The translations under genes and the position numbers were made by a program. Source: JACQFK01 sp964619955 (GTDB lineage: Bacteria > Planctomycetota > MHYJ01 > JACPRB01). Taken from it: a stretch of DNA of 64,000 nt. Each line of letters opens with the position of its first letter. Within the stretch, counting starts at the first letter, position 1. The stretch is taken from assembly GCA_964619955.1 (NCBI GenBank), contig CAZUJF010000027.1:1-64000 (forward strand), written 5' to 3'. This document shows positions 51,690 through 61,031 of this stretch, in pieces. A model generated the notes under the pieces. The model saw nothing but the letters and a program-made list of their open reading frames with translations. It ran no database searches and was not told where the DNA came from.

Positions 51690-52175
51690 ATGTTCTCAAG
51701 AACACCGCCGTCGCCTGCCGTAGTAGCTGTACTTGGAATTGTTCTTGATTTGCTGGCATTCGCAACAGGCATCCTTACTGAAAACGTCGCAGTGGCTGGC
51801 GACTTCAGAGCTTCGGGAATCTTCTTGGTCATGGTAGTCCCCTATCTACTTGGCAACGTTCTTGCAATCCGCTACTGCCATCGCTCATTCCTGGAGCCCA
51901 ATGCAAAGAGGTTTCTAGGGATGGCAGTCTATGGCGTCTATCTTGGGGTTTTCGTTTCAACTTTGGCATTCGCTCTGCCCTATATTGGCCTCTACCCCTC
52001 CGTGCCTGCGCTAGGAGTGCTGCTTCTTCAGGAAGTCTTTACCCAAATACCTCTGACTGCCACCAAGAATCGGGAGCTCTTCTGGCTCTGCGTGCTCACC
52101 CTCAACGCGGGCACCTGGGTAGGTGTGATGAGCATTTACTCATGGACTGTGCGAGGCAGACGGACCCTGCTGTGA
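51690..52175 (+). CDS. Small membrane protein of atypical composition
   Basis: 161 aa with four hydrophobic segments (about 10-30, 42-62, 80-105, 130-155). Family not recognised. Base composition and codon use are much less G+C-rich than the neighbours, pointing to recent transfer. ATG 51690 was preferred over the GTG at 51648, which has no spaced ribosome binding site. It is convergent with the FGE/sialidase gene. Confidence 0.5.
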   Translation: MFSRTPPSPAVVAVLGIVLDLLAFATGILTENVAVAGDFRASGIFLVMVVPYLLGNVLAIRYCHRSFLEPNAKRFLGMAVYGVYLGVFVSTLAFALPYIGLYPSVPALGVLLLQEVFTQIPLTATKNRELFWLCVLTLNAGTWVGVMSIYSWTVRGRRTLL

Positions 52176-52224
52176 GGGTCGATGATCCGGAGCGGGACTG
52201 CTTCAAGGCGTAAGCGCCCTTCGA

Positions 52225-54117
52225 CTACCTCGAGAGCGGCGCGCCTTCCTTCAGCCAGGCCTCGGTGTAGACGACACAGCGCAGAGTGGACCCGGACGAG
52301 CCCAGATGGTAGATCAGACCGCCGGGCGCCTGCGCCAGCGACAGGTAGCCGCCGGGACCCTCGACCTTGCGCAGCCGCCAGCTCCGGCCGTCGTCCTGAG
52401 AGAACGCGGCGAACGTGCCGCCGCCGGGCAGCAACTCCTTCTTGTTGTCGAAGCTCACGAGGAGCAGCGCGCCGCTCGCCAGCTTGAGCGCCGCCGCCTT
52501 CTGTCCGACGCCGATCCCGGGGAACGGCGAGGGCAGCGCCTGCCAGCTCTCCCCTGCATCCCCGGACAGCAGGATCGGCAGCGGATTCGGTCCGCGCAGG
52601 AACGCGAGATAAGCGCCGTCGTCGCGCTGGACCACCGCGGGATGGATGGCGTACGCGCCCGCCGCCTTCCGCATATCCCCCTGCCCCACCGTCCAGGTCT
52701 TGCCGCCGTCGCCGCTGCCCAGCACCCGCTCGTCGCGGTGGCCGAAGTCGCCGTCCGCCGCCAGCACCAGCCGGCCGTCCCGGGCCACGAACGCCGAGCA
52801 GGGCTGGCTCATGCGCCGGGGATCCTCGCGCGTCAGGAAAATCCGCGGCGCCGACCAGGTCGCCCCGTTGTCGTCGGAACTGCGCAGCCCTTCCGCAGCG
52901 TCGTCCCAGCCGCTGAGCGACTGCGTGAAGAAGTGGTGCAGCCGGCCGCCCTCTCGCAGCAGCACCGGCGCGTGCGTGTTGCAGTCCGCGACGCCGAAGA
53001 AGAACGACGGCGCATCCCAGCGCTCGGCGCCCGCCCGCAGCCGCGACGCCGCCTGGGCCGTCTCGCGCCCCTCCTCCTGCGTGCAGGTGTACCAGACCGC
53101 CAGCACGTCGCCGTTGGGACAGACCGCCAGCGCCGTGTAATGATTCCAGGCGCCGTAGATCGGCCCCCACTGGTCCTTCGCGACCGCCAAACCCTGACTC
53201 AACGGCGCGAAGTACGGCTGCGCGGGATCCGGTCCTCCCTGCGGCGCGGGAGTCTGCCTCACGTCCCGCTGGTTCAGCGGCGCTTCCTCGGCCGGCAGCG
53301 GCTTCGTCGCGGGGGCTTCGCCCAGCACGACGCGGAACCCGGTCGCGCGGTGGGCGTCCTCGGGGAGTTGGGCCGAGCGGTTCGCGGAGCGGGCGTAGCG
53401 GACCGCGCCGAGCTTGTGGGACGCGGACAGGAAACTCCAGCCCCGGGTCACGCGCGCCGCGGCGTCCGCGCGGCCGACGGGGTCCGTCTGCAGTCCGGCG
53501 ACATACGGCCCGTAGCCGTCCAGACACCACTCGGCCACGTTGCCGTGCATGTCGTGCAGACCCCAGGGGTTGGGCGGGTACGCGCCCACGGCCACGGGAC
53601 GACTGAGGCGCTTGCCGTCCGAGCCGATGCCGAAGTGGGCCTGCTGCGCTGTCAGCGTCTCCCCGCCGGAATACGGCGTGGTCGTGCCGGCCCGGCAGGC
53701 GTACTCCCACTCCGCCTCCGTCGGCAGACGGTAGGGCCGGCCTTCCTGCTTCGAGAGCCAGGCGCAGAACGCCACGGCCTGCGTCCAGGTCACCAGGACC
53801 ACGGGTTCGTCGTCCGCCCGGCTGCCCGAGTGCCGCCCTCGATGGCTCTTGTGCGCCGGATCAAAACGCTCGTACTGGGCGTTCGTGACCTCGGTGGCTC
53901 CCAGGTAAAAAGCCCGGCTGATGCGGACCGGATGGGCCGGCGCCTCGTCCCAGTCCCGAAGATCCCACTCCTCCCGGGTCCGGGGCGGCGTCTCCCCCTG
54001 CCCCATGACGAAGTCCCCGGCCTCGATGCGGACCAGCTTCATGCCCGCCGAGTTGTCGATGACCCGGTCGGGCTCCTGTCCGAGAGCAGCCAGGCAGAGC
54101 AGGAACACGGATTCCAT
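52225..54117 (-). CDS. Formylglycine-generating-enzyme-type domain fused to sialidase-like beta-propeller
   Basis: 630 aa with a signal peptide (MESVFLLCLAALGQ). Residues about 20-290 form an FGE-sulfatase/SUMF1-type domain (GDFVMGQGE, LGATEVTNAQYERF, RLPTEAEWEYACRAGT, MHGNVAEWCLDGYG, RGWSFLSA, RATGFRVVL). Residues about 320-625 are a BNR/exo-sialidase-like propeller with repeated SSDDNGATWS, GSGDGGKTWT and SGDAGESWQ Asp-box motifs. TACCTT lies 7 nt before the ATG. The FGE-like part may be a carbohydrate-binding or C-type-lectin-like module rather than a true sulfatase activator. Confidence 0.82.
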   Translation of the reverse strand: MESVFLLCLAALGQEPDRVIDNSAGMKLVRIEAGDFVMGQGETPPRTREEWDLRDWDEAPAHPVRISRAFYLGATEVTNAQYERFDPAHKSHRGRHSGSRADDEPVVLVTWTQAVAFCAWLSKQEGRPYRLPTEAEWEYACRAGTTTPYSGGETLTAQQAHFGIGSDGKRLSRPVAVGAYPPNPWGLHDMHGNVAEWCLDGYGPYVAGLQTDPVGRADAAARVTRGWSFLSASHKLGAVRYARSANRSAQLPEDAHRATGFRVVLGEAPATKPLPAEEAPLNQRDVRQTPAPQGGPDPAQPYFAPLSQGLAVAKDQWGPIYGAWNHYTALAVCPNGDVLAVWYTCTQEEGRETAQAASRLRAGAERWDAPSFFFGVADCNTHAPVLLREGGRLHHFFTQSLSGWDDAAEGLRSSDDNGATWSAPRIFLTREDPRRMSQPCSAFVARDGRLVLAADGDFGHRDERVLGSGDGGKTWTVGQGDMRKAAGAYAIHPAVVQRDDGAYLAFLRGPNPLPILLSGDAGESWQALPSPFPGIGVGQKAAALKLASGALLLVSFDNKKELLPGGGTFAAFSQDDGRSWRLRKVEGPGGYLSLAQAPGGLIYHLGSSGSTLRCVVYTEAWLKEGAPLSR

Positions 54118-54243
54118 CCCGGATAAGGTAGCGCAACGGGGGAAGCCCGGGGGTTCGAATGTGATTTTTCGGCTTCTGTTTTCTCTCCGCCGGCGGTGTA
54201 TCTTGGAGGAGAGTCCGACTTCCCTCCCGACCCCGGAGGCTTC

Positions 54244-55143
54244 GTGAATCGACGTCGCTTTCTCGCCCTCGCCGCGGGCGCCGCCGGACTCAGCCTGGCG
54301 AAGCCCCTTGAGCGCGTCGAACGGCGCGCCCACGCCCTCGGCAGCAAGATCTCCCTCGTCGCGTATCACGAAGATCGTGCGAACGCTGAAGCCGCGATCG
54401 ACGCCTCGTTCGCCGCCCTCGACGCCATCGAGGACGTCATGAGCCTCTACCGTCCAGGCAGCCAGCTGCGCCGCCTCAACAGCGACGGCGTCCTGGATCA
54501 GCCCCATCCCGATCTCGTCACCGTGCTCCAGGCGGCGATCGACTGGTCGCGCCGCACGAACGGCGCCTTCGACCCGACCGTGCAGCCGCTCTGGGAGTCG
54601 GACGACTTCGAAGCCGCCCACGCCCGCGTCGACTGGCGCAGCGTCGAGGTCGGCCCCCACCGCCTCCGGCTCGCGCCCGGTCAGGCCGTCACGCTCAACG
54701 GCATCGCCCAGGGTTTCGCGGCCGACCGCGTCCGCGACGTGCTCCGCGCCCACGGCGTCCGCCAGGCCCTCGCCGACACCGGCGAGATCGCCGGACTCGG
54801 CCGCCCCTGGCGCATCGGCATCCAGCACCCGCGCCTCCCCGACGCCTACGTCGCCCTCGCCGAACTCCGGGACCGCGTCATGGCGACCTCCGGCGACTAC
54901 GCCACCACCTCCACCCGCCACCTCGTCGATCCTGCGACGGGCCGCGCGCCGACGACCCTCTCGAGCGTGACGATCCTCGCGCCCACGGGACTCGAGGCGG
55001 ACGCGCTCTCGACCGCCGTCTGCGTCCTCGGTCCCGAGCGCGGCCTGGAGCTGCTCCGCTCCCGGCCGGACGTCGACGCGCTGCTCATCCTGAAAGACGG
55101 CCGCAGCATCGCCACCCCGAAGTTCCCGGAGCTGCGCGCATGA
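54244..55143 (+). CDS. apbE: FAD:protein FMN transferase
   Basis: 299 aa from a GTG with GGAGG 4 nt upstream. A Tat-like signal (NRRRFLALAAGAAG) implies export. ApbE features: MSLYRPGSQLRRLN, NGIAQGFAADRV, TSTRHLVDPATGRAP and the metal-binding DALSTAVCVLG. ApbE moves FMN from FAD onto a Thr/Ser of partner proteins. The next gene, overlapping by 4 nt, carries an FMN-binding domain with a matching acceptor motif. Confidence 0.94.
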   Translation: MNRRRFLALAAGAAGLSLAKPLERVERRAHALGSKISLVAYHEDRANAEAAIDASFAALDAIEDVMSLYRPGSQLRRLNSDGVLDQPHPDLVTVLQAAIDWSRRTNGAFDPTVQPLWESDDFEAAHARVDWRSVEVGPHRLRLAPGQAVTLNGIAQGFAADRVRDVLRAHGVRQALADTGEIAGLGRPWRIGIQHPRLPDAYVALAELRDRVMATSGDYATTSTRHLVDPATGRAPTTLSSVTILAPTGLEADALSTAVCVLGPERGLELLRSRPDVDALLILKDGRSIATPKFPELRA

Positions 55144-56177
55144 CGCCGCTCGCGCTCGCCGTCCTCTGCCTCCTCCCGCTCCAGGCCCCCAAGGACAAGC
55201 CGAAAGCGGAGATCCAGGCGCTCATCAAGAAGGTCGGCACGACGCCGCCCGACTGGTTCGCGGCGACCCCGCTCAACTATCCGAAGACGCTGGACCTCAG
55301 CTGGCCGGACCCCCCGCCGGGCAGTCCCTGGGACCCGAGCAAGAACGTCGGGCAGTTCATCTGGACCTCGATCAACGAGAACGAGGGCCGCTGGAAGGAG
55401 GGCGTCCGCTTCCTGCACCACCTGCTCACCGTGAACCAGAAGAACCCGGTGCTCGTGAAGCGCACGATGGCCGCGCTCGCGAACATGTACCACAACCTGC
55501 ACGAGGACTGGGCGCGCGCCGCCTTCTGGTGGGAGAAGGCGGGCGAGCTCACGAACACCGACCTCGCCCATTGCTACTTCAAGCTCGGATCGAAGGCGAT
55601 GGCGGCGGAGATCCTCAAGGGCTACCCCGCCGACAGCAGCCGCCACTGCAACGTCGCGCGGCTCTGGGCGGAACTGGGCGACATCGACAAGGGGCTCAGG
55701 ATGGCGCTGCAGACGGCGCAGTCGATGCCGGACGTGGGCTTCCTCGCGGCCGGCGACATCTGCCGCGTCGCGGGCCGCTTCCCGGAGGCGCTCGCCCACT
55801 ACCAGAAGGTCGTGGACGCGCCGTCGGGCGGACGGGATCTCAAGCAGTCGAAGGACCGCGCGACGGCGAGCCTCCAGGCGATCAAGCTCGTCGACACGCT
55901 CGACCTGAAGCGGGTGCCGGACGGGACCTACCGCGATTCCAGCATCGGCTACTCGGGCCAGGTGACGGTGGAGACCACGATCGCGGGCGGGAAGATCACG
56001 GGCGTCCGCGTCACGCAGCACACCGAGAAACAATACTACTCGGCGATCACGGACACGGCGCGCCAGCTCATCGCGAAGCAGGGGGCGAAGGGCGTCGACG
56101 CCACCAGCGGCGCGACGATCACGTCCGAGGCCATCATCAACGCCTCCCTGAAGGCCCTCAGCAAGGGCCAGAAGTGA
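55140..56177 (+). CDS. Exported FMN-binding-domain protein, ApbE substrate
   Basis: 345 aa. A short signal peptide (MTPLALAVLCLLPLQ) is followed by a helical TPR-like region (about 70-255) and a C-terminal FMN_bind domain (about 265-345). The acceptor motif DATSGATIT near residue 320 is the ApbE flavinylation signature, with the second Thr as likely attachment site. Covalent FMN would let the protein carry electrons outside the membrane. It sits between apbE and a membrane ferredoxin, each overlapping by 4 nt. Confidence 0.88.
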   Translation: MTPLALAVLCLLPLQAPKDKPKAEIQALIKKVGTTPPDWFAATPLNYPKTLDLSWPDPPPGSPWDPSKNVGQFIWTSINENEGRWKEGVRFLHHLLTVNQKNPVLVKRTMAALANMYHNLHEDWARAAFWWEKAGELTNTDLAHCYFKLGSKAMAAEILKGYPADSSRHCNVARLWAELGDIDKGLRMALQTAQSMPDVGFLAAGDICRVAGRFPEALAHYQKVVDAPSGGRDLKQSKDRATASLQAIKLVDTLDLKRVPDGTYRDSSIGYSGQVTVETTIAGGKITGVRVTQHTEKQYYSAITDTARQLIAKQGAKGVDATSGATITSEAIINASLKALSKGQK

Positions 56178-57973
56178 TCCGGCTCGACGTCTTTCTCCCC
56201 TTCTTCCGGAAGCGGAAGAAGACCGAAGCGCCCGGCCGGCCGATTCCTGTGCTCTGGAGGCCGCTGCGCTCGGATCCGGAGACGGGCCGCAAGGGCCTCA
56301 TCCGCCGCGCGCTCCTGAAGATCGGCGGGACCTGGCTGTCCTCGCCCGTGCGCCGTCTCGTGCAGGCCCTGTGCTTCCTCGCGTTCGTCGCGCTCTTCGT
56401 CTGGGTCTGCTGGCCCTACGGCGGGACGAACTACGCGCAGCACCGGGAGTCGAAGGAGAAGATCGCCGCCGAGTTCTTCCTCATCATCGATCCGCTCGTG
56501 AGCCTCTCGACGGCGATCGCGGCCCGGAGCTGGGTCTGGTCGCTCACGGCGGCGGGCGTCGTCCTCGCCGTCTGCATCTTCATCCCGCGGGGGTTTTGCG
56601 GCTACGTCTGCCCGCTCGGAACGGTGATCGACCTCTTCGACTGGGCGGTGGGCAAACGCTTCAAGCGCTGGAAGCTGCCGGACGGGAATCGGGGCTGGTG
56701 GGTGCATCTCAAATACTACCTGCTGCTCGCCTGCCTGGTCGCCGGGCTCTTCGGCGTCCTGCTCACCGGCTTCGTGGCGGCGATCCCCGTCGTCACGCGG
56801 GCCTTCCTCTTCCTCGTGAAGCCCCTGCAGCTCGGGATGACGAAGGGCTGGTACCTCAACACGGGCTTCAACGCGGGCCACGTCGTTTCGATCCTGCTCT
56901 TCCTCGGGGTGCTCTTCCTCGGCGTCTTCCGCCGGCGCTTCTGGTGCCAGTACGTCTGCCCGACGGGCGCGGTCTTTTCGCTGGGCAACCTCTTCCGGGC
57001 GACGGAGCGCAAGGTGGAGGCCTCGTGCATCTCCTGCAACAAGTGCATCGAGATCTGCCCCTTCGACGCCATCAAGGCCGACTTCACGACGCGCGGGACG
57101 GAGTGCACGCTCTGCCAGAGCTGCGGCGGGGTCTGTCCGACCCATTCGATCAAGTTCGTGGACCGCTGGGATCAGAAGGATTTGAAGAAAGAGGAGACGG
57201 GCGCGGAGGGACGTCCGACGCGGCGCGGCTTCCTCACGGGCGCGCTGGCGGGATCGGCGACGGCCGTCACGATGCCCGTGGCGTGGGGGAGCTCCGGGAA
57301 GCCGCTGCCGGTGCGGCCGCCCGGGAGCCTCCCGGAGCGCCAGTTCATGGGGGCCTGCATCCGCTGCGGCGCGTGTTTCCAGGCCTGTCCGAACGACGTC
57401 CTGCAGCCGATGGGCTTCGAGCAGGGCCTGGAGGGTTTGTGGACGCCGCGGGTCGTCGCGAACTGGGCGGGCTGCGAAGCGACCTGCAACAACTGCGGCC
57501 AGGTCTGTCCCACCGGCGCGATCCGCGCGCTCCCGATCGAGGAGAAACGCGTCGCGCGCATGGGGCTGGCGCGGGTCGAGTCGAGCTGTCTGCCGCTCGC
57601 GGGCAAGGAGGCCTGCCGGCTCTGCGTGGACGAATGCACGGCGGCGGGCTACCACGCGATCGAGTTCATGCGGGTGCATCCGACGCTCGACGACAAAGGG
57701 TTGCCGATCGACGGCTCGGGCTTCGCGGCGCCGGTGGTGCTCGCGGACAAGTGCGTGGGCTGCGGCCTCTGTCAGACGCGCTGCCACGTGATCAACGTGA
57801 AGGAGAAGCGTCTGCTCTCCTCGGTCGCCATCGTGGTCGAGGCGGGCGCCGGCCTGGAGGACCGGATCTCCCATGGTTCCTATCTCGCGTTGCGCGAGCA
57901 GGAGCGCAAGGCCAAGGCTCCGGCGCCGCCCTCCGACGACGCCTATCTCCCGGATTTCCTGAAGGACAAGTAG
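56174..57973 (+). CDS. NapH/NapG-like membrane iron-sulfur electron-transfer protein
   Basis: 599 aa from a GTG overlapping the upstream stop. Several membrane spans occur in residues about 45-260, with NapH-type GFCGYVCPLG and FWCQYVCPTGA motifs. Clusters follow at CISCNKCIEICP and CTLCQSCGGVCP. An internal Tat-like RRGFLTGALAGS marks the start of a NapG-like half with CIRCGACFQACP, CNNCGQVCP, CRLCVDEC and CVGCGLCQTRC. It reads as a fusion of quinol-oxidising NapH and ferredoxin NapG, passing electrons to the flavinylated partner. Confidence 0.88.
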   Translation: MIRLDVFLPFFRKRKKTEAPGRPIPVLWRPLRSDPETGRKGLIRRALLKIGGTWLSSPVRRLVQALCFLAFVALFVWVCWPYGGTNYAQHRESKEKIAAEFFLIIDPLVSLSTAIAARSWVWSLTAAGVVLAVCIFIPRGFCGYVCPLGTVIDLFDWAVGKRFKRWKLPDGNRGWWVHLKYYLLLACLVAGLFGVLLTGFVAAIPVVTRAFLFLVKPLQLGMTKGWYLNTGFNAGHVVSILLFLGVLFLGVFRRRFWCQYVCPTGAVFSLGNLFRATERKVEASCISCNKCIEICPFDAIKADFTTRGTECTLCQSCGGVCPTHSIKFVDRWDQKDLKKEETGAEGRPTRRGFLTGALAGSATAVTMPVAWGSSGKPLPVRPPGSLPERQFMGACIRCGACFQACPNDVLQPMGFEQGLEGLWTPRVVANWAGCEATCNNCGQVCPTGAIRALPIEEKRVARMGLARVESSCLPLAGKEACRLCVDECTAAGYHAIEFMRVHPTLDDKGLPIDGSGFAAPVVLADKCVGCGLCQTRCHVINVKEKRLLSSVAIVVEAGAGLEDRISHGSYLALREQERKAKAPAPPSDDAYLPDFLKDK

Positions 57974-58106
57974 GCTCCGGGTAAGAGCGGGAGGCTTCTT
58001 ACGGCGGGCTTGCCATTTCCCTTCATGAACCGTAATTCATCTCCGCCTCACGTCCCCCTCATCTCCTTGGGAGAGTATGAGGGTGAAGACAGAAGTGAGG
58101 TCCCTC

Positions 58107-59018
58107 ATGGCGTATCTGATGCTGGTCCTGTGTGCCGTCCTTCCGGATCACCCGCTCGGGAACGACCTGCCGGTCTCGCTCGCCGTGGCCCCGCCGCGCC
58201 GGCGGCAGCAGGATGAACCGATGGAGCGTCCGCCCCGCTTCGATCCCGCCCCGCCGGCGGCCGGGGGCGGCCACCTGTCCGTCAGCGGGGCGCTGGAGAT
58301 GAAGTTCCTCTCGGGACGCACGAAGGTTCGGGAGCGCGACAGCCGGCCCGAATGGCTGGACCTGGACGGCGACCTGGGCCTCGGAGAGGCGCCCGGGTTC
58401 CGCGTCTCGATGTCCCTGGAATCGCGCCGCTTCCGGGGCTTCCTCGAGTTCGAATCGGCGCAGGCGGGCGGGGAGGGCGTCTCCGACCGGGACTTCGCCT
58501 ACGACGAGGGGGAGTTCAAGGCGGGCATTCCGTACGAAACCTCCGTCAGCATCTACTTCGCGCGCGCCGGGCTTTCGTTCAAGCGGGCCTTCGTGGACCG
58601 GCCCACGGCCTCGTTCGGATTCATGATCGGCCTGGAATACCCGAGGATCAGCCTCGGCATCGAGCAGCCGGGGTCCGGGGAGTCGACGTCGGAGCAGTAC
58701 GACCAGTTCCTGCCCGTCCCCATCGTGGGCCTGGAGGGAGAACTTCGGATCACGTCCTCGCTCACGCTCTCAGGGCGGGCCTTTTTCGGCTATGTGAAGG
58801 ATCTGCCGACCCCGTTCACGGAGGGCGGGACGCTGGTCATGAGCGTCGAAACGTTCACGGTGGAGGCCGCGCTGACCTGGCAGGCCACCGCGGCGCTGCG
58901 CTTCACGCTGGGCGTGGGCTACCAGCGCTGGGCCGGCGAGCTCCACTCGGGCGAGGACGGCAACCAGCTGACGTTCAGCGCCCCGCAGATCACGATCGGC
59001 CTCGAGCTGCGGTGGTAG
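58107..59018 (+). CDS. Outer-membrane beta-barrel protein
   Basis: 303 aa from MAYLMLVLC, where GAGG is spaced 6 nt; ATG 58077 is the alternative. A signal peptide is followed by a Pro-rich linker and alternating amphipathic strands (for example GFRVSMSLESRRFRGFLEF). It ends in an aromatic-terminated strand (TIGLELRW), the usual outer-membrane insertion signal. Specific family not recognised. Its last 29 nt overlap the 3' end of the opposite lrp-type gene. Confidence 0.68.
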   Translation: MAYLMLVLCAVLPDHPLGNDLPVSLAVAPPRRRQQDEPMERPPRFDPAPPAAGGGHLSVSGALEMKFLSGRTKVRERDSRPEWLDLDGDLGLGEAPGFRVSMSLESRRFRGFLEFESAQAGGEGVSDRDFAYDEGEFKAGIPYETSVSIYFARAGLSFKRAFVDRPTASFGFMIGLEYPRISLGIEQPGSGESTSEQYDQFLPVPIVGLEGELRITSSLTLSGRAFFGYVKDLPTPFTEGGTLVMSVETFTVEAALTWQATAALRFTLGVGYQRWAGELHSGEDGNQLTFSAPQITIGLELRW

Positions 59019-59481
59019 GGGCCGCGTAGCCCGGCAGCGCCGCCGCCCGGAAGTGCTCGAAGATGAGCGAGGTCTCAATGTGCGAGACCAGCTTGTGGTT
59101 CGTGAACGCCTCCGCCCCCAGATCTCGCAGCTGCGCCACGTCCTTCACCGCCACGTGCGCGATGAAGTCGATCGCCCCGCTGACGTGGTAGAGCGCCACC
59201 ACCTCCGGACGCTTGAGCAGCGCGTCCCGGAACGCGTTGAGCTGCGCCTCGTTGTGCCGGCTGAAGCGCACCGAGACCAGCGCCTCCAGCGCGATCCCCA
59301 ACGCCGCCGGATCCACCTCCGCGTGCGCCCCCTTCAGGACCCCCGCCCGGCGCAGCCGCCGCACCCGCAGCAGACACGAGGACGGCGCCAGGTCCACCAG
59401 CTCCGCGAGCTCCTTGTTCGTCAGCTCCGCGTTCTTCTGCAGCGTGTCGAGGATCTCGAAGTCCGTTCGGTCCAGGCGCAT
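58990..59481 (-). CDS. Lrp/AsnC family transcriptional regulator
   Basis: 163 aa from MRLDRTDFEILDTLQKNA, with TTGGAG 6 nt upstream. The N-terminal HTH (ELTNKELAELVDLAPSSCLLRVRRL) and the C-terminal RAM effector domain (about 65-150) are standard for Lrp/AsnC. Such regulators respond to amino acids. It is divergent from an EamA-type exporter across an AT-rich spacer, so it most likely controls that exporter and itself. Confidence 0.92.
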   Translation of the reverse strand: MRLDRTDFEILDTLQKNAELTNKELAELVDLAPSSCLLRVRRLRRAGVLKGAHAEVDPAALGIALEALVSVRFSRHNEAQLNAFRDALLKRPEVVALYHVSGAIDFIAHVAVKDVAQLRDLGAEAFTNHKLVSHIETSLIFEHFRAAALPGYAAPTTAARGRS

Positions 59482-59591
59482 TCCAGTCTCCAATTATGCA
59501 TCTTATTCTATATTCTTCATTCTATACGATATTATCTACTGTTTTCAGCATTGCTACGGAATGCCGTTAGTCCCCGGTGTTCCATAGCTGC
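59482..59591. promoter_or_regulatory. AT-rich divergent promoter region between lrp-type and EamA genes
   Basis: A 110-bp spacer far richer in A+T than its surroundings, with several TATA-like hexamers on both strands around 59500-59545. This is the expected site for Lrp binding and both promoters; individual boxes cannot be assigned with confidence. Confidence 0.55.
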
Positions 59592-60509
59592 ATGGAGCAC
59601 TTCCCCCCTTCCTCCCGGGTGGCCGCCCGCTGGCTGCTGCTGGCGAGCCTGCTCTGGGGCGCCAGCTTCTTCTCGATGAAGGCGGGCCTGGACGCGACCG
59701 CGCGCCACGCGGGCGAGACGGCGGCGCCCCTGGTCTTCCTCCTGCTCCGCTTCGGGGTGGCCGCCCTGCTCTTCCCGCTCCTCTTCCCCGCGGCGGTGAA
59801 GGGGCTCACGCGGGGGGCGGTCCGGGACGGCCTCCTGCTCGCCCTGCCCTTCCACGCGGGCTTCCTCCTCCAGGTCTTCGGGCTCGCGCGCATGCCGTCC
59901 TCGGTGGCGGCCTTCCTCACGAGCCTCACGGTCGTGCTGACGCCCGTGCTCGGCCGGCTCTTCTTCCGGGAGCGGCCCACGACCGGGACCTGGATCGGCG
60001 CGCTGCTGGCCTTCGGGGGCATCGCCGTGATCTCCGGGGCGGGCGCCGCCGGGCTCGGCACGGGGGAGTTGCTCACCGCCCTGGGGGCCCTGGCGTTCGC
60101 GGCCCACATCCACCTGACGGGCCCGATCACGAGCCGGCACGCGCCGGAGCCGCTGACCTGGATGCTCTTCGTATCCGGAGTCGCGATCGACGGCGCCGCG
60201 GTGGCCGCCCTGCGGGTGCCGCCCTCCGTGCTGGGCTCCTCGCTGACGGACCCCTCGGTGCTCTGGGCACTGCTCTTCACCGCCACGCTCTGCTCGGTGG
60301 CGGCGAACACGATCGTCAACCGGCATCAGAAGTCGGTGAGCCCGACCGAAGCCGGCGTCATCTACGCGCTGGAACCCCTCTTCGCGGCGGTCCTCGCGGC
60401 CGCGTTCGCGGGCGAGCCGTTCACGACCCGGACGGCCCTCGGCGGCGCGGCCCTCCTCGCCGGCCAGTGGGCGGCCTCGCGCGGGAAAGCGCCCGAGCCT
60501 CGCCCCTGA
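59592..60509 (+). CDS. EamA/DMT-superfamily transporter
   Basis: 305 aa with ten hydrophobic segments in two EamA repeats (about 15-145 and 158-295). Typical features are WGASFFSMKAG at the start and PTEAGVIYALEPLFAAVLA near 262. Members export amino acids or other metabolites. The divergent Lrp regulator suggests an amino-acid exporter. ATG 59592 was taken over the GTG at 59577. Confidence 0.9.
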   Translation: MEHFPPSSRVAARWLLLASLLWGASFFSMKAGLDATARHAGETAAPLVFLLLRFGVAALLFPLLFPAAVKGLTRGAVRDGLLLALPFHAGFLLQVFGLARMPSSVAAFLTSLTVVLTPVLGRLFFRERPTTGTWIGALLAFGGIAVISGAGAAGLGTGELLTALGALAFAAHIHLTGPITSRHAPEPLTWMLFVSGVAIDGAAVAALRVPPSVLGSSLTDPSVLWALLFTATLCSVAANTIVNRHQKSVSPTEAGVIYALEPLFAAVLAAAFAGEPFTTRTALGGAALLAGQWAASRGKAPEPRP

Positions 60510-60536
60510 GCCTTCCGCCTGTTAAATTGCTCCTGG

Positions 60537-61031
60537 ATGCCGAACCTCATCGTCACCCTGCAGGACAAGCGCGTGGTGTTCCCGGATGGGATCCCGATAT
60601 GCCTGGCCTGCGGCGGAGAGGTGGCCGGCACCCGCCGGGTGACCTTCGAGCCGGTGGACGATTTCGTCATGCCCACCCACGCCGGAAAACTCATCTCCCA
60701 CTTCAGGGCGCTGCGCGAGCGCACCGCCTTCGACGCCCCGCTCTGCGAGGCGCATCTCCGACGGGCGGCGGCGCTGGCTTGGAAGGCGCCGCTGCACCTG
60801 TTCGGCGGTGCGATCCTCCTCGGCGCCGCCGTGATGACCGTGCTTGGACTCAAGCTCGATGAGAAGTCCAAGGCGAGCTGGCTGCTGGCGCTTCCGGGCT
60901 TCGTGTGGTTTGCGATCGGCTACTTCACCTGGATCGCCAAGGACCGCGGCGGCCTGCCCTGCGAGGCGACCCGACTCGAGGACGGCAGCGTCCTCCTGAA
61001 ATATCCGGACCCGGATCCCGCCGCCCCCTGA
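60537..61031 (+). CDS. Hypothetical membrane protein
   Basis: 164 aa, family not recognised. CLAC near residue 22 and a later Cys could bind metal. Two membrane segments (about 85-105 and 115-135) form a hairpin. TTAAAT lies 9 nt before the ATG. It is 27 nt downstream of the transporter but has its own promoter-like element. Confidence 0.55.
   Translation: MPNLIVTLQDKRVVFPDGIPICLACGGEVAGTRRVTFEPVDDFVMPTHAGKLISHFRALRERTAFDAPLCEAHLRRAAALAWKAPLHLFGGAILLGAAVMTVLGLKLDEKSKASWLLALPGFVWFAIGYFTWIAKDRGGLPCEATRLEDGSVLLKYPDPDPAAP

Noticed and set aside
58990..59018. The 29-nt overlap of the barrel-protein and Lrp-type genes as a regulatory antisense device.
   Set aside because: Short 3' overlaps of convergent genes are common in dense genomes and nothing else marks this one.
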